Source: Steinernema hermaphroditum
Taxonomy: Eukaryota > Nematoda > Chromadorea > Rhabditida > Steinernematidae
DNA length: 64,000 nucleotides
Assembly (NCBI GenBank): GCA_030435675.1
Contig: CM059625.1
Location: 12,462,001 to 12,526,000 of the forward strand
Direction: 5' to 3'
Numbering within the stretch: the stretch's first letter is position 1; every line of letters begins with the position of its first letter. Below the pieces are notes generated by a model. That model was given only the letters and a program-made list of their open reading frames with translations, had not been told where the DNA came from and made no database searches. Position numbers and translations under genes: made by a program. Positions 34,113 to 45,820 of the stretch are shown piece by piece.

Positions 34113-36974
34113 ATCAATTTCTGAAGTTTGAGGAAAACGTGCAGGAGACTAGTTCATATCGAGAAGCGCTCAAATCCGACGGCGCTGCAGACCGGTACGC
34201 AGCGAGAAAGCCGGTCGACCAGATCGAAATAAGTAAAGAAGCGATGAATGGCATCCCCGAAACGAAGTAACATTTGAACGACCAACCGAAGATACATTGT
34301 ATTTTCCCATTTCTTTTCAAAACATCTTGGAAAGCCACAAGTCACAAGGATGACAGTTTTCTGTGTCCTTAAGGGTAACGAGAAAAACATTGCATTTATA
34401 AACACGAGAAGTACCCGTGTTCGAAAGATGCGAACTTTGAGATGTCCCACTACTTAAGTGTTCATCGATTTAGTACATTTCGTGAAATATAAACCTTTCC
34501 TCACTCCCTGAGTTTCCCCTGTATTTAACTTCTCCCATTTTTTCAATCTCATGCTCACTTCTTCATTTTCTTCCTTTGGATTCAGGTCGCTTGCAAATGA
34601 CCAGTGTTTATAGGTACTGAAATGAATCATCATCGGTGACTCAGCATAACGGCACGTGTTTTCAGAGAAGTGCTTTGGAGCGAAGAAGCCAACGAGCGAC
34701 GCGTCGCAGCCCGACCGACGGACCAACTTGTCATCGAACGGGCGCCGCTGGAATTTCACACAACCAACAACGCGTTCTTTCAGAGGCAACCCCTCGAGCG
34801 AACGCTACCGTACTCACTCACACAACAGCTCAATTTACCAAAGGGGCCTTTTATCGAAATTACGTCAAATTCGGAGATACTCCGAGGGTTACCAGGAGAC
34901 CGCTTTAAGGCTACGAAGGCAAAGGAGCAACTGGACCCGGGCCGAGGTCTCTTTGAGATCATGTCGGTGAACAGGTAGTCAGTCGCCCAGAAAGACGATT
35001 CTACAGTGCCATAGATCAACCTATAATGGCGAACCATCAGAACGTCCGAAGTTATGGCGCCCGAAGGACCAAATCGAGAGAAGAAGTGGTTCTATGCAGA
35101 CGCGATCGCTGTACGGTCAAATGTTTTATGAGATACCTTTCGATCGTTCGAGACCTATAAAGCAGAAAGGGGAGCTTCAACTGTCCACTGAACCTTTTGC
35201 CGGAGAGTCTACCAGTCGTTCGGCGTTTTGTGATCCAGGTAATGAATTTATGACTTATGCAAGGCCGGTTGTAGCAGGTGGAGGGTATGGCGCTTATTCG
35301 GAGATTTTTTTTGCAAAATACAAATTTGAAAGACATCAGTGAAATATCACTGTGTACATATGATACTGTTGAATGTGTTTGGTGTGTGCTTGTTTACGGA
35401 AGTGGTCCCAAAGGGACGCTATGAATCATATCTTTATGTAGCAAATTATTTCATTTAACGGTCAAGTTATTTTTGTGCAGAATACACTTTCTAGGTCCTC
35501 CTGATCGTTTCGAAATGAAAAAACCGAAGGAAAACCTGCAAGTAGATAAAACTCAGCATTTTGACTGTCAGACAGTTAGCAGGTATCTTGTACTCATATT
35601 ATTCTGATTCATAAAGTCAAACTACGTAAAGCCTTTGTTTCTGTGGTAAATCCGGCGAGCGAAGAAGGTCGAAGAAGCACAAAGAGGCCATGCCAAGGTC
35701 GACCACTCCGATAGATTTCAGCACCTATTATAAGTGAGTAACATTAATGAGTTTGAAAACGCTCATCCCATTCTATAGAAATGCTTATTCCGGGGAAATG
35801 GTCGAGCGACCAGTGCAAAAGAAGCACAATCAGGAACTGAGTCTTCCAGAAGGATCGTTTGAGAAATCTACGACCTCTATGGAAACCTTCAAGGAATGGG
35901 ATCGTGATCGTCTTGAGAAAGTGTAGGCGTATTAAATGTAAATAAGAGATGGTCGTCGGAAAATTAGAAATATGAGGAAACCGCAGCAGGAGCTGGAACT
36001 GTCAAAAGGAGTCTTCTCGAAGGTGACCACCAGTTCGGAATGTTTCAAGCACTGGAGCGACGACGAACTTGTTAGAGTGTTTGTGCAAATCTACTCAAAT
36101 TCGCAAATTTTTATAAGCATTCAGAAAGCCGCAGAAGCCGAAACAAGAGATCGAAGTTCCGCAGGGCGTCTTCTCGAAGTCGACCACAAATTTAGACTAT
36201 TTTAAGGAGTGGAAAGACGACGAAGAAAGACGAATGTAAGATGAATCCACATAGCCTTCGTGAAGTTTTCCAGCTTAGCAAACCGAAGAAACCTAAAGAA
36301 GAGATGGAACTTCCACAAGGCGCGTTTTCAAATTCAACGACATCCTTGGAATGCTTCAAGGAGTGGGATGACGATCAAATCCAACGAAGGTGAGCACTTC
36401 ATTGTAGGCACATACAATTCTGCGGGTCTAGAAGACCAAAGAAACCGAAGGAACAGCTGGAGAAGCCTTCGGGAACAATGAGTTCTAAAAGCGCCTATTT
36501 GTCGCAGTTTCAAGAAGTTGACGAATTCGAGAGGCCTCCGAAATATCGTCCTTCGGACCAGCTGCAGTGGGAAAGCATCAAACCAGACTTCTCCACAATC
36601 AATCAAATGGCTTTCACTGGTGGCAAAGGATCTGCATACCGTATCCGCCGACCTGAAAGTCAAATAAAGAAAAGCACCGAGGCTTTCCAAGCAAAGAGCA
36701 GTCATAGCGAGGAGTTCGGTGAAAAGTTAATCGAACGCGTAGTCCCGATTCAACCGCCGGCAGCTACCTTTTCGTTAAGCTCAAGCAAAGTGGATGAACC
36801 CCACGACTTTGGATACGGGTAAGAAGATGTTTGTCCAACATCAAACAGGGTTATTTCAGGGAGAATGCTGGAGGTGCTTTCCCAACTTCCGATGCCCTTT
36901 TCGGTCAAATTCACAGGATATCTGCTAAATCTAAGATCAAAGAAAGAAACAAGAGTCAGTTTACGCTCGGATGA
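34113..36974 (+). CDS. Tandem-repeat protein with 37-residue single-exon modules (SAXO/STOP-like?), 5' end missing
   Basis: Exons: 34113-34266, 34666-34974, 35015-35238, 35495-35582, 35665-35733, 35779-35922, 35968-36078, 36125-36235, 36279-36389, 36432-36818 and 36860-36974, giving at least 606 residues with all phases closing. Each middle exon carries one copy of a repeat: a basic KPxKPK stretch, then E-L-E-L-P-x-G-x-F-S, then S-T-T-S, then F-K-x-W-x-D-D. Three successive exons are each exactly 111 nt (37 residues) and phase 2 at both ends. More diverged copies occur in the outer exons (RKPVDQIEIS, RPTDQLVIE, KPKENLQV, RPSDQLQW). Basic, Pro-rich repeats followed by Gly-x-Phe and Thr-Thr resemble the Mn modules of SAXO/MAP6-type microtubule-binding proteins; this link is tentative. 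The first listed exon starts in mid-codon, so an upstream exon with the ATG is missing. The small intron at 34975-35014 (40 nt) is the least certain junction. Confidence 0.75.
35968..36389 (+). repeat. Three tandem 111-nt repeat exons
   Basis: Exons 35968-36078, 36125-36235 and 36279-36389 have equal length and phase and encode similar 37-residue modules. The separating introns are 46 and 43 nt. This is the signature of stepwise duplication of an exon together with its intron. Confidence 0.85.
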
Positions 36975-37702
36975 TATTGCACTAAACATATTAACACTTG
37001 CCCTGTTAACTGATCTTGATGTCGAGCTTCCAATACCTGATACGGTTACGTCACATTTGAACGCGATGTTGAAATGAATATTAAGGCGTAGAATGTTCAA
37101 TATTTGTTATTTTTGTTTTCTCCAAGGCAGTTCTCGAAGTGCCGCTATCTCTGAAACTGCTTACAGCCGATATAATTATGCTGTATTGTTTGCATTTGGG
37201 ATAGAAAGCCACTTTTCTGTATCATCGAGTGTTTAGTCTGAGCGAAGTTATCAGCTGATTGTCTGATTCTCTGTGTCGGCTGTCGCTGTAAACAATGACG
37301 AGGATAGTACATCTTGTCCTTCTGCAGACGTGTTTACAATTGTTTCTTATATGCGCTTGGAATGCATCTAAAAAAGCGGAACAATATATCCAGCGCTTTT
37401 TTGTCCGGCATAGCTGAAGTGCGGAGACTCGTTTCGCTTATGGTGTTAGGCCACAAATTGTCCAAAACAATTACTTTCCACCTGATGCACTATCGATGAT
37501 AGTTGCAAGGGATACAGAAGTACAGAGCTGTGTCTATTGATTTTTTATGCTGGACACTAGAGGAAATGAATTGAAAGCGAAGTGACGGGTTGCGAATGCG
37601 AATCTACACGTGATGTTTCGTGAAAAAAAGCTGAGCTGCAAACGCAAGCAATTCTCCGTGCAAAAGGTGCTGAGAATGACTGAATATGGTTCACCAAAAG
37701 AA

Positions 37703-37930
37703 TTAGACTTCGGAGTTGCAGCGCTTCTTCGGTTTCTCTGGCGGCGCGGGTGGAGTTGGGCGGTGGTGTCGTGTTGTTCCAGGTGTTCCAGGCCTTCTGG
37801 GAGCCGGGGCAATCATTGCGACAATAACGACGGCCGAGAACGACCGCTCACTTAACTTATTCGGCTTAGGCAGCCTCAGAGAGAGCGAGTGATGACCCGA
37901 CCTATCGCTGGGGGCACAAATGAAAGCCAA
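37703..37930 (-). CDS. Possible short Pro-rich exon (uncertain)
   Basis: A minus frame ends RPGTPGTTRHHRPTPP, then a Lys/Pro stretch, Cys and SEV before the stop. Similar sequence recurs at 49.14-49.29 kb, including a shared GTGAGCGGTCG word that could be a splice donor with its intron start. Similarity between two separated places suggests a conserved or mobile unit, but a complete gene could not be built. Confidence 0.25.
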   Translation of the reverse strand: MAFICAPSDRSGHHSLSLRLPKPNKLSERSFSAVVIVAMIAPAPRRPGTPGTTRHHRPTPPAPPEKPKKRCNSEV

Positions 37931-39235
37931 AACTTCTTATGCAAATTTAATTTAGATTCTCGAAACATCCTTGGCACTCCGGAAAAGGCATCATGTTATG
38001 TTTTCTGGGGACAGCCTTTCAAAATGTAACTGAAAATACAGACTTTCGAGAGCGTTGCGAGCTCAGTGGAACTCCACATGATATGCACACAAAGCACACC
38101 GGTGAAGGGATTGCGGTGGCACTTCATATAGTGCACCACGTGACGCTAAATTCAACCACCACAACGTGAGAGGTGAAAGTTCAACAGAACTATCTGCTGA
38201 TAGCTTCTATTTTTACTTTATCGCCAATCTTTGACGACAAAGAGAGCAGTCAAACTCTACTACATGCTCTTCCTCGTTTTTGCGGTCGAGAAGGCTCATA
38301 AAGGCACAGATCAAAGAATGCTAAAACCGAATAGCATATTTCTGATCTTTCAGGTTGGTTGCAATGATCGAAGGAGTGAGATCTACATCCAAACTTTGTC
38401 TCGGATCATATATGATAAATGCGAATTGTTACTGTATTATGGCCATACAGTGATAAAGATAATTGTATTTGAATTCGAACCGTGTTTAACGTTTATTGCC
38501 AATTTAGTGAGATTTATACCGTAAAATATGATTACGGATCCTAGGGTTTGTCGTGTAACTCTGAGAAAGGAACGAAAACCCAATTGGACCAAAGGATCAT
38601 CAGGTGATATAGTGCCTAATGAAAGATGATTGTTCGTCTTGAAAGTCTGTGAAGATTGGAAGTTTTAAAAATGCCAGAAAAGATGAAAGTGAACTGAACT
38701 CTCGTCATCAAGTACTGATCTTTGCACCTTTTTTCGTTATCAATCGAAGGTGTCGAGATGTTTTCTATTTTATGTTGTAACAACAACCAGGTGTTGTAAA
38801 ATAAAAGCAACCAGCTGTTTTAGGATGCTATTTATACACGCTGTATTAAGTACCTCTAATTTAAATCCAAAGAAGTGTACGAAACTGCACGAAACAGTTG
38901 GATTTTTACCATTTGATTTGTATTTTCTGAAGGTAGACGAATTAAATGTTCTTTTGGCGATGATAAAGGATGGAAGTACGAAACTGTGCCCCCACACAAT
39001 ATCATTTGCATCGACGTTAAGGAATCGATCGGTCAAAAGGGAGCCAATCGCACATCTTCCTTTCGCCATCTCTTTATCAATTCAGTAAACCCAAAAAATT
39101 CCGTCTAGTCTGCTTCGCAACCGTCGTAACCATTAGCCTTTTTAATCGGCGTTGCGTCGCCTATGGAAGCGACGTCACTTATCAGACGTCACTCGATCAG
39201 CAGGAGAACCATCAGCGACAGCAAGTCGGACAGCA

Positions 39236-39718
39236 TCACTTGGATATGCAAAGATTTGTCAACGCCAGATCGCCTGGCTTCGTCGGCGTGAGCACTGCGA
39301 CCGCCGATCGGCGGCATTTCCGTGATGCAACGGCGTTCCCTGGAACAGTGAGCGGCGCTTTTTTGTTGTTGTTATGGTGCCTGATGGGACAGAAATTGCC
39401 GATGATAAATGGACGGTCTGTTGTATCAAACAGTGCGTTCGCAGTTAGCATGTCTTTGATCTCCGTTCGCTGCATGCAGGTGCGGAAACAGAACATGTTG
39501 TCCGTTGGGTGCGCGACGGAACAGTTTGTCGTGGAAAAAGGCGGCGATGGGCGCGACAAAGTTGCGCCTTCGCGGCATCTCTGATCCTGATGGGGCGTTA
39601 GTACCAGAAAGTAGCACAACGAAGGCCCTTCAGCGTGGATGACAAATTGCACAGAATCCATGGAAATGAAAACAAGTGTAGTCATCATTGTACACGTGAA
39701 CATCCATTTCGGCCACAT
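39236..39718 (-). CDS. Possible small secreted Cys-rich protein (uncertain)
   Basis: A 160-codon uninterrupted minus frame begins ATG with a hydrophobic stretch (about residues 6-27) that could be a signal peptide. It then holds several cysteines (C-R-E-G, T-N-C-S, F-C-F-R-T-C, N-F-C-P). No family is recognised. The opposite strand is also partly open here. A frame of this length is near what chance allows in 64 kb. Confidence 0.2.
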   Translation of the reverse strand: MWPKWMFTCTMMTTLVFISMDSVQFVIHAEGPSLCYFLVLTPHQDQRCREGATLSRPSPPFSTTNCSVAHPTDNMFCFRTCMQRTEIKDMLTANALFDTTDRPFIIGNFCPIRHHNNNKKAPLTVPGNAVASRKCRRSAVAVLTPTKPGDLALTNLCISK

Positions 39719-41293
39719 GCTTCACACAGTCAGCTGATCAGGGTGGTGCCAAGTAGGACACGGGTCTCAGATACTATCCGGAGACATTTGAAGAAAAGTA
39801 CAAAAGGAAAGATGCGAATGAACGATGCGTTGCTTTGAAAGCAGTGGCGGGGCTCTCTGACCGGCACCATCCACTGATTTCTGCAACATCGTGAGAAATT
39901 GTGGCTGAATGAAAAATATTGCAAAATTATGAGGGGAAGGCGCTGGAAAGAAAGTCTCTATCACAGATTCCGTGACCTTTGACAAAGTGATAAACAAAAA
40001 AGCACCTTATAAGTACATATTTCTATTTAAAAACTCAAAATCAGATAGGAAAGATGATAACGGATGAGTTTTACTTTACGCTTTAACATTCTCTTGCACT
40101 GTGCGCACTTGCTACAAATTTCACAAGAATCGATTAACCGAAACTCTGATTTTTGACTTCCTGAGAAGTCAACCTGACCTGCCTTTTAGAAGGTCTCTTT
40201 AGATTTGTGAGCAAGCTTAATGCCAAACGTCAAACAAACCGGTAAAATATTGCAGCGAAGAGAACTGAAATAGAAGTCAGCGAAACGTAATCCGTTTGCT
40301 TAAAGCATTTATGAGAGCAATGGAGTCTGATCTGTTCTTTCGACTGAAATCAATCGCATTTCCGCTACATCCTTAGACGCGACCTTGAGCGTTGTTTTTA
40401 ACACAACGATGAACTGGTCAACATCGCCAAAGGAGAGCTGCACAAAGTGTTTTGCGCGTGATTACCGCTTGTAATCGGCGCCTTAAAACTGTACGTAAAC
40501 AGTTTAATGAACGAGACCGACTGGTGATGGTTCAAAAAGGTTTGATCACATCTCACCATCCTTCAGGGACCCGTCCTGTCTGCATCCAGCGGCAAGATAA
40601 GCTTTGTCGCGTGTAGCCAGTCCGCGGCACGCCAGGTGAGGGGCACAAAAAAAATTCGGCGGCGGTGACGGCATCGGATGCGTGAGGTCCCCGAAGACAA
40701 CGTGCCGATCTGAGAATCAGGCGAACACACGGGGGTACACGTGAGCGCTTCTAGGGCAAAGAGCATCCAGCTCAGGGTTTTGTTGTCTAGCTAAAATGGC
40801 CACAAAGTTGAAAGGACATAGTGATAACAAGAGGCAGTTGTAGGTAATAGCATTGTTAACAGACAACGCAACAGTTCAAAAATCACAGTGATAGTGAGAA
40901 CGGCGTTGGCATTGGACGTCGCGACAGAAGACTTTCGATACATGCACACCTCGCGTATCCATGGTACAATTAATGAGATATTTGTCTTTTCGTATGGAAA
41001 GGCCTTCTTCGCCACATGAATCCCGTGCTCCAATGCTGAGATTCCCTTCAGTTGCCAACGTCGTCTCACTCCGTCCGCTCTCTTCCCAGTCTAACCGATA
41101 AAATGAGCGCCAAGCGTCGAGCACTCTTTGGGAGAGCACGTGGCACCGCCCCTCGCAGGTGCAGAGGAGGGGCCTCCCCACCAGCGGGTCCCGCCCAATT
41201 ATTATATAAACCTTTGCGGAAATTTCCACAGCAACTCGTCCGCCTCCGGTTGACCGGAAGGGATTCTAAGCCGATCCGTTTCAGGTAACAGCG

Positions 41294-42943
41294 ATGGACG
41301 TGATCGTTCAGATTCTTGGCTACTTCAACTCGTCTTCCATCAAAGACATCAAGGCGTCGCCCGTCGCCAAAGTCGACAAGGATGAACTCATCGAGAAGCG
41401 TAACAAGATGATTGGGTATGTTGCCCTCTTTCAGCCCCTCACACGTCCTTTTGTCCTTCAGTAGCACCTGTGAAATATTCTACAAGGACGATCCTTTTGT
41501 GGTGACTCGCGGCGAAATGCAGTACCTCTACGACGACCGTAACCGCAAATTCATTGACTGCATCAGCAACGTCCAGCACGTCGGACACTCTCATCCTACC
41601 GTAGTCAGTACCATCTACGAGCAACTTAGTCGCTCCACCTGCAATGTTCGCTTCATGAGCGACAAACTGACTGAATGCGCAGAGGCTTTGCTTAAGACTC
41701 TGCCACCCGAAATTGACACTATTCTGTTCTGCAACTCTGGGTAACATTTCTCCCGCCACCCGCCTGGAGGCAACCTAGCAACTTCCAGATCCGAAGCCAA
41801 TGATTTGGCACTCCGTTTGGCCCGCGATTACACCAAGCACTACGACGCCATTGTTCTCGAAAAGTAGGGGTCTAGTGGCAACCTCTCCCCTAATAACTGA
41901 ATTCTAGTGCCTATCACGGACATCTTACCTCCACCATGGAGATGTCCCCCTACAAGTTCGATCACGGCTGCTCCATCGAGCAACCCGCGTGGGTTCACGT
42001 CGCCCCCACCCCCGACACTTACCGAGGAAAGTATCGCATTGGTGACAACGAGAAGACAGAAGAGCTCGCCCGTGAATACGGAAAGAAGTACAGCTCGGAT
42101 GTGTACAAGATCCTTGAAGACGTGAAAGCCAATGGACGAGGCTGTGCTGCCTATATCTCTGAGGCCCTTCAGTCCTGTGGAGGTCAGATCATTCCTCCGC
42201 AGGAGTACTTCGCCGACGTCGCCAAGTACATGCACGCCCATGGTGGCATCGTCATCATCGACGAAGTGCAGACCGGCTTTGGACGCGTCGGCAGCAGCTT
42301 CTGGGCACACCAGATGCACGAGGGATTCGTTCCCGATATCGTAACCATGGGAAAGCCGATGGGAAACGGATTCCCTGTGGCCGCTGTAGCCACACGCAAA
42401 GAGATTGCCGACTCTCTCGGAGGAAAGGTCGGATACTTCAATACGGTATGCAACGGAGAACTGTTTTGTTTCTCATCGTTTCATGTTTAGTACGGTGGAA
42501 ATCCAGTAGCCTGTGCGGCAGTGCTCGGTGTGCTGAAAGCGATCGAAGAGGACAACCTCCTGGAACACTCCAAGAAGATGGGAGACCTGTTCGATGCCGA
42601 ACTGCACAAGCTGTATGAGAAGCACGAGTGCATCGGAGACGTTCGGTTGGAGAATATTATTCGGAATCAGTTGTTTACGAGATCCTCGTTTAGTGGTGTC
42701 GGCATGTTCTGGGGAATCGACCTGGTAAAGGACAGAGAAACGCGCGAACCGGATCAGAAACTCGCCCTCGCGCTCATTATGAAGCTGCGCAAGGAGTACG
42801 GAGTGCTGTTGAACGCCGACGGTCCTCATACCAATATCCTGAAGTACAAGCCTCCTCTCCAGTTCAACGAGACCGACCTACTCGTCACTGTGGAAGCGCT
42901 CGACTCCGCGCTCACCGAACTGATCGCACAACGCCGAGTCTAA
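41294..42943 (+). CDS. Class III PLP enzyme, ethanolamine-phosphate phospho-lyase-like (472 aa)
   Basis: Closest to the AGXT2L/ETNPPL group, which breaks down phosphoethanolamine or 5-phosphohydroxylysine with pyridoxal phosphate. Exons: 41294-41415, 41462-41740, 41789-41863, 41908-42445, 42491-42645 and 42694-42943, total 1419 nt, phases consistent. In order: an N-terminal extension of about 30 residues; YLYDDRNRKFIDCISNVQHVGHSHP; the CNSGSEANDLALRLAR phosphate-binding stretch; AYHGH; IIDEVQTGFGR with D277 for the PLP pyridine; K308 in TMGKPMGNG as Schiff-base lysine; YGGNPVACAA; and GMFWGIDLV near the end. K-P-M-G-N-G and the length favour ETNPPL over ornithine or GABA aminotransferases. 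The probable trans-splice acceptor lies 9 nt before the ATG. Codon use is C-rich, suggesting good expression. The exact substrate is inferred from the family. Confidence 0.93.
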
Positions 42944-43097
42944 CTCTTTGATCTCGAATTGGCAACTGGTACAAACACATACTGTATACATTACTCTTAT
43001 ATCATCCACTTATATTCTCTCATATTTACAAGATATAGATCCGTTGTAGAAACGAAATGCAATATTTGAGAAAATCATAAAAAATTTTCCTTAGTCT

Positions 43098-45820
43098 CTA
43101 AGCTTGAGTTGTTGAATTCGCCCGGTTCGCCCAGCTCGGGTAGTCCCCAAGATTGAAGAGCCAGTAGGCATAAGTGTGTGTGAAGAGAACGGTCATTACA
43201 AGGGAGAACATGTTGAGGACGATGCCCGCCTTCGCCATATCGATCACTTTCAGCATCTTCGATCCGAATACGATCGCATTCGGAGGGGTTCCGGCAGGAA
43301 ACATGAACGAGTACGAGCAAGACAGTGTGGCCGGCAGCATGTACAAGAGTGGGTTTGTGTGATTTTGTCGTGCCTAGAGAACATCTTTATAGACCCCATA
43401 AAGTGCTTTTTACGTACGATGGTTGAAAGGAGAGGCAGGAAGATGGAGGCGGTGGCGACATTCGAGCTGAACTCCGTGAGAGCTGTAATCATGGCGCAGC
43501 TGATGAGCACGAAAATCCATTCTGGTAATGTTGTGATCGTCGTCATTTGTGCTCCGATCCAGTCGGATAGACCACTTTCACGAACACCTAAAATCAGACA
43601 CAGTGCTCGTTGAGTGTGCAATAAAATAAGTTTTGCTCAAGTTGCACATGGATGCATCCTCATCTCAGATGAATGAACGGATTTCGATCGTTCTGTAATG
43701 AAAATGACACTTACCGGCGGCCATTGCATACCCTCCGCCGAGAAGCAAGAGAGTACTCCAGGAGAATCGGTTCTTCATGACGTTCCAATCCATCAGCGTC
43801 TTGATCTCAGCCTGATCCACACGTACTATGAAGGGATTCTCCGCGGGCAGTACGAAAAGAAGGATGGCAGCCGTCATCGCGGAGGTTCCATCTGTGACGT
43901 ATCTTACAACATTTGGGTACTAATAATGTTTTGATCTCAACAAATACCCTTCCAGAAATAGGCTTCCCCAACCGGGAATAATCTTCGGTTGCCGGAAGAA
44001 CCAAAGAAGCACAAGGCAGATGAAGACTAGCGCGATCAGCTTTTCGTTGAACCTGAAATGAAGACTCTTTGGATAGCTCAACGATTCGTGTGTTACCTCA
44101 TACGCCCCAGGTTCTCATACTTCCTTCGGAGCATGTTGTGTACCGCTTCATCCTTTTCGCTCTGAAGATTCCTGGAAAGCCCTAACACTCCTTCAAAACC
44201 ACAAATACCCTCTACCTTCTGAATCCGATGAAGAGAAATTGCAACCACAGCCAACAGAAAGTTATCGATAGGACCATTTGAGGAATTGCGAACCAAATCC
44301 AACTGATAAAAGTGACGTCCGTTAGTCCACCGTACATTCTGAAACGCGCGTTCAACGACAGATCTATTAGGTGACGAACTTATTGAGATCGTCAGACAAG
44401 ACAATGTTTGGCCCGGTGCCGATCAGTGTTCCCGTTCCTCCGATCGACGCGGAGTAGCATATGCAGAGGAGCATAGCTTTATAGACGTTCTCATCGGACT
44501 CTGGAGTCTTGGACCTCGAATCGTCGCCAATATGTTGCTCGCAGTCAGCCACTTGGTTCTTGTTGGCACGAGGTGTTCTGCTGCGAAGCAAATAAAAGAT
44601 ACTTTAATTACTGAGTGTTGCTATAGAAAATTGTAAATCACAAGAATTCAATGGCTACACGGAGAGCTGTTCTCGGCTCCGAAGTGATAGAAGATGTACG
44701 CAAATTCTTAGATACATATGTATGGAGTTAGAAGTATTTTGATATTGAAATACCTTTCCAAAGTCAGATTGCAGTTCGGTGATGACCTCTGAGCAAATGT
44801 CTAGCTATGATTTAAGTACAAAGTATATAAATTTCAAGGATAAAAGCATTTCTGTCTTGAAAGTCGTGTGAAAGTGTAATGTCTTTTTAAACGTTTTTTT
44901 CTAGCTATTACTGCCAGAAACATTGAAAGAAAAACTAAAATTGGTGCACCTATCTCGTTTTGTACCTTTGAGAACGGATCTGTTCAAGCTCGTTGATTAC
45001 AGCCATCGCTATGGGTACCATCATGGCTGTAGTTGCGGTGTTTGAAATCCACATTGAGAGAAGACAGGTTGCCACTTGGAATCCAAGCATCAGCCTGAAA
45101 AAATTTCTGAACATGGTGATCATAGAAAGAAAAGTACCATCTTGGATTGGAGCCACTGGAGACGAGAATCCGCAACGCTATACGTTCGTGAAGATTGCTG
45201 TTCTCGACCCCGACGGCCATCACGAGACTTCCGAAGAATATGAAATTCGCGTCCTTAAGAGGCGAAAATGAAGTTAGAAGATCTTTTCGAAGCGATACCG
45301 AAAGGTACTCAGTTGAGATTTTCTTTGCAGTAACGACGCCAAGAAGAGGGTACATGATGACAGGCAGTAGGGCTGTGACGGCCAGCGGTAGGATTTCCGT
45401 CATCCAGAAAATGCCCATGACGAGAACCACATAGGCGCACTTTGCTTCCTTAAAAGGTTCAACTGTCTAGGTTTTCAAACTTTGAGCAGCAGAATGACCG
45501 TAATGTGAAAAATTTCTTTAGGATCACTGCGAACTCTACTGGCTGTTACTGTAGCTGGTTTTAATAATCGTATTATTATCGTTCATCTCTTTCAAGAGAT
45601 AAGTATAACCCTCAAATCGCGGTGACATGGCACCGCGGTTCCTTGTGAGAAGATAATGCTCTCGCACTCCACATACTTCACATACCTTGCTGCCTTCCAG
45701 AAGCGGAAACGGAAGTAAAATGAGGGGTAGCAGGAAGCAGACGAGTTGTCTTTTCGCCGCTGAACAGAGATGCCAGGAGCGAGAAGCGCGCCAATGAGAG
45801 ACAGTCTCTGAGATCGCCAT
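43098..45820 (-). CDS. SLC13-family Na+-coupled di/tricarboxylate transporter (about 554 aa)
   Basis: Plasma-membrane transporter for Krebs-cycle intermediates such as succinate or citrate (NAC/INDY family). Exons on minus: 45820-45686, 45448-45299, 45253-45138, 45094-44966, 44577-44380, 44338-44216, 44171-44097, 44052-43948, 43902-43715, 43587-43418 and 43373-43098; total 1665 nt, phases agree. The fifth exon could start 3 nt earlier. Family hallmarks: [43 protein letters not shown] (first Na+/substrate SNT motif), [42 protein letters not shown] (second SNV-type motif) and [16 protein letters not shown]. The 45-nt intron 45254-45298 stays in frame if retained, but removing it restores the family spacing. 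The largest intron is 388 nt. Its stop lies 154 bp from that of the convergent PLP enzyme. C. elegans has nac-1, nac-2 and nac-3; I cannot say which is the orthologue. Confidence 0.94.

Larger units (their letters stand above)
36975..41293. other. Intergenic, no firm gene
   Basis: No recognisable domain on either strand. Two weak items are noted separately: a short Pro-rich minus frame at 37.70-37.93 kb with a relative at 49.1-49.3 kb, and a minus frame at 39236-39718 with a possible signal peptide and several Cys. The last few hundred bases before 41294 hold the promoter of the next gene; the AG of a TTTCAG acceptor at 41283-41284 lies 9 nt before its ATG. Confidence 0.4.

Noticed and set aside
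34984..35014. Alternative small introns (16 nt, or a 44-nt intron from an earlier donor) in the repeat-protein gene
   Set aside because: The first is too short to splice; the second shifts the frame and loses the repeat motif. The 40-nt intron 34975-35014 keeps the frame.
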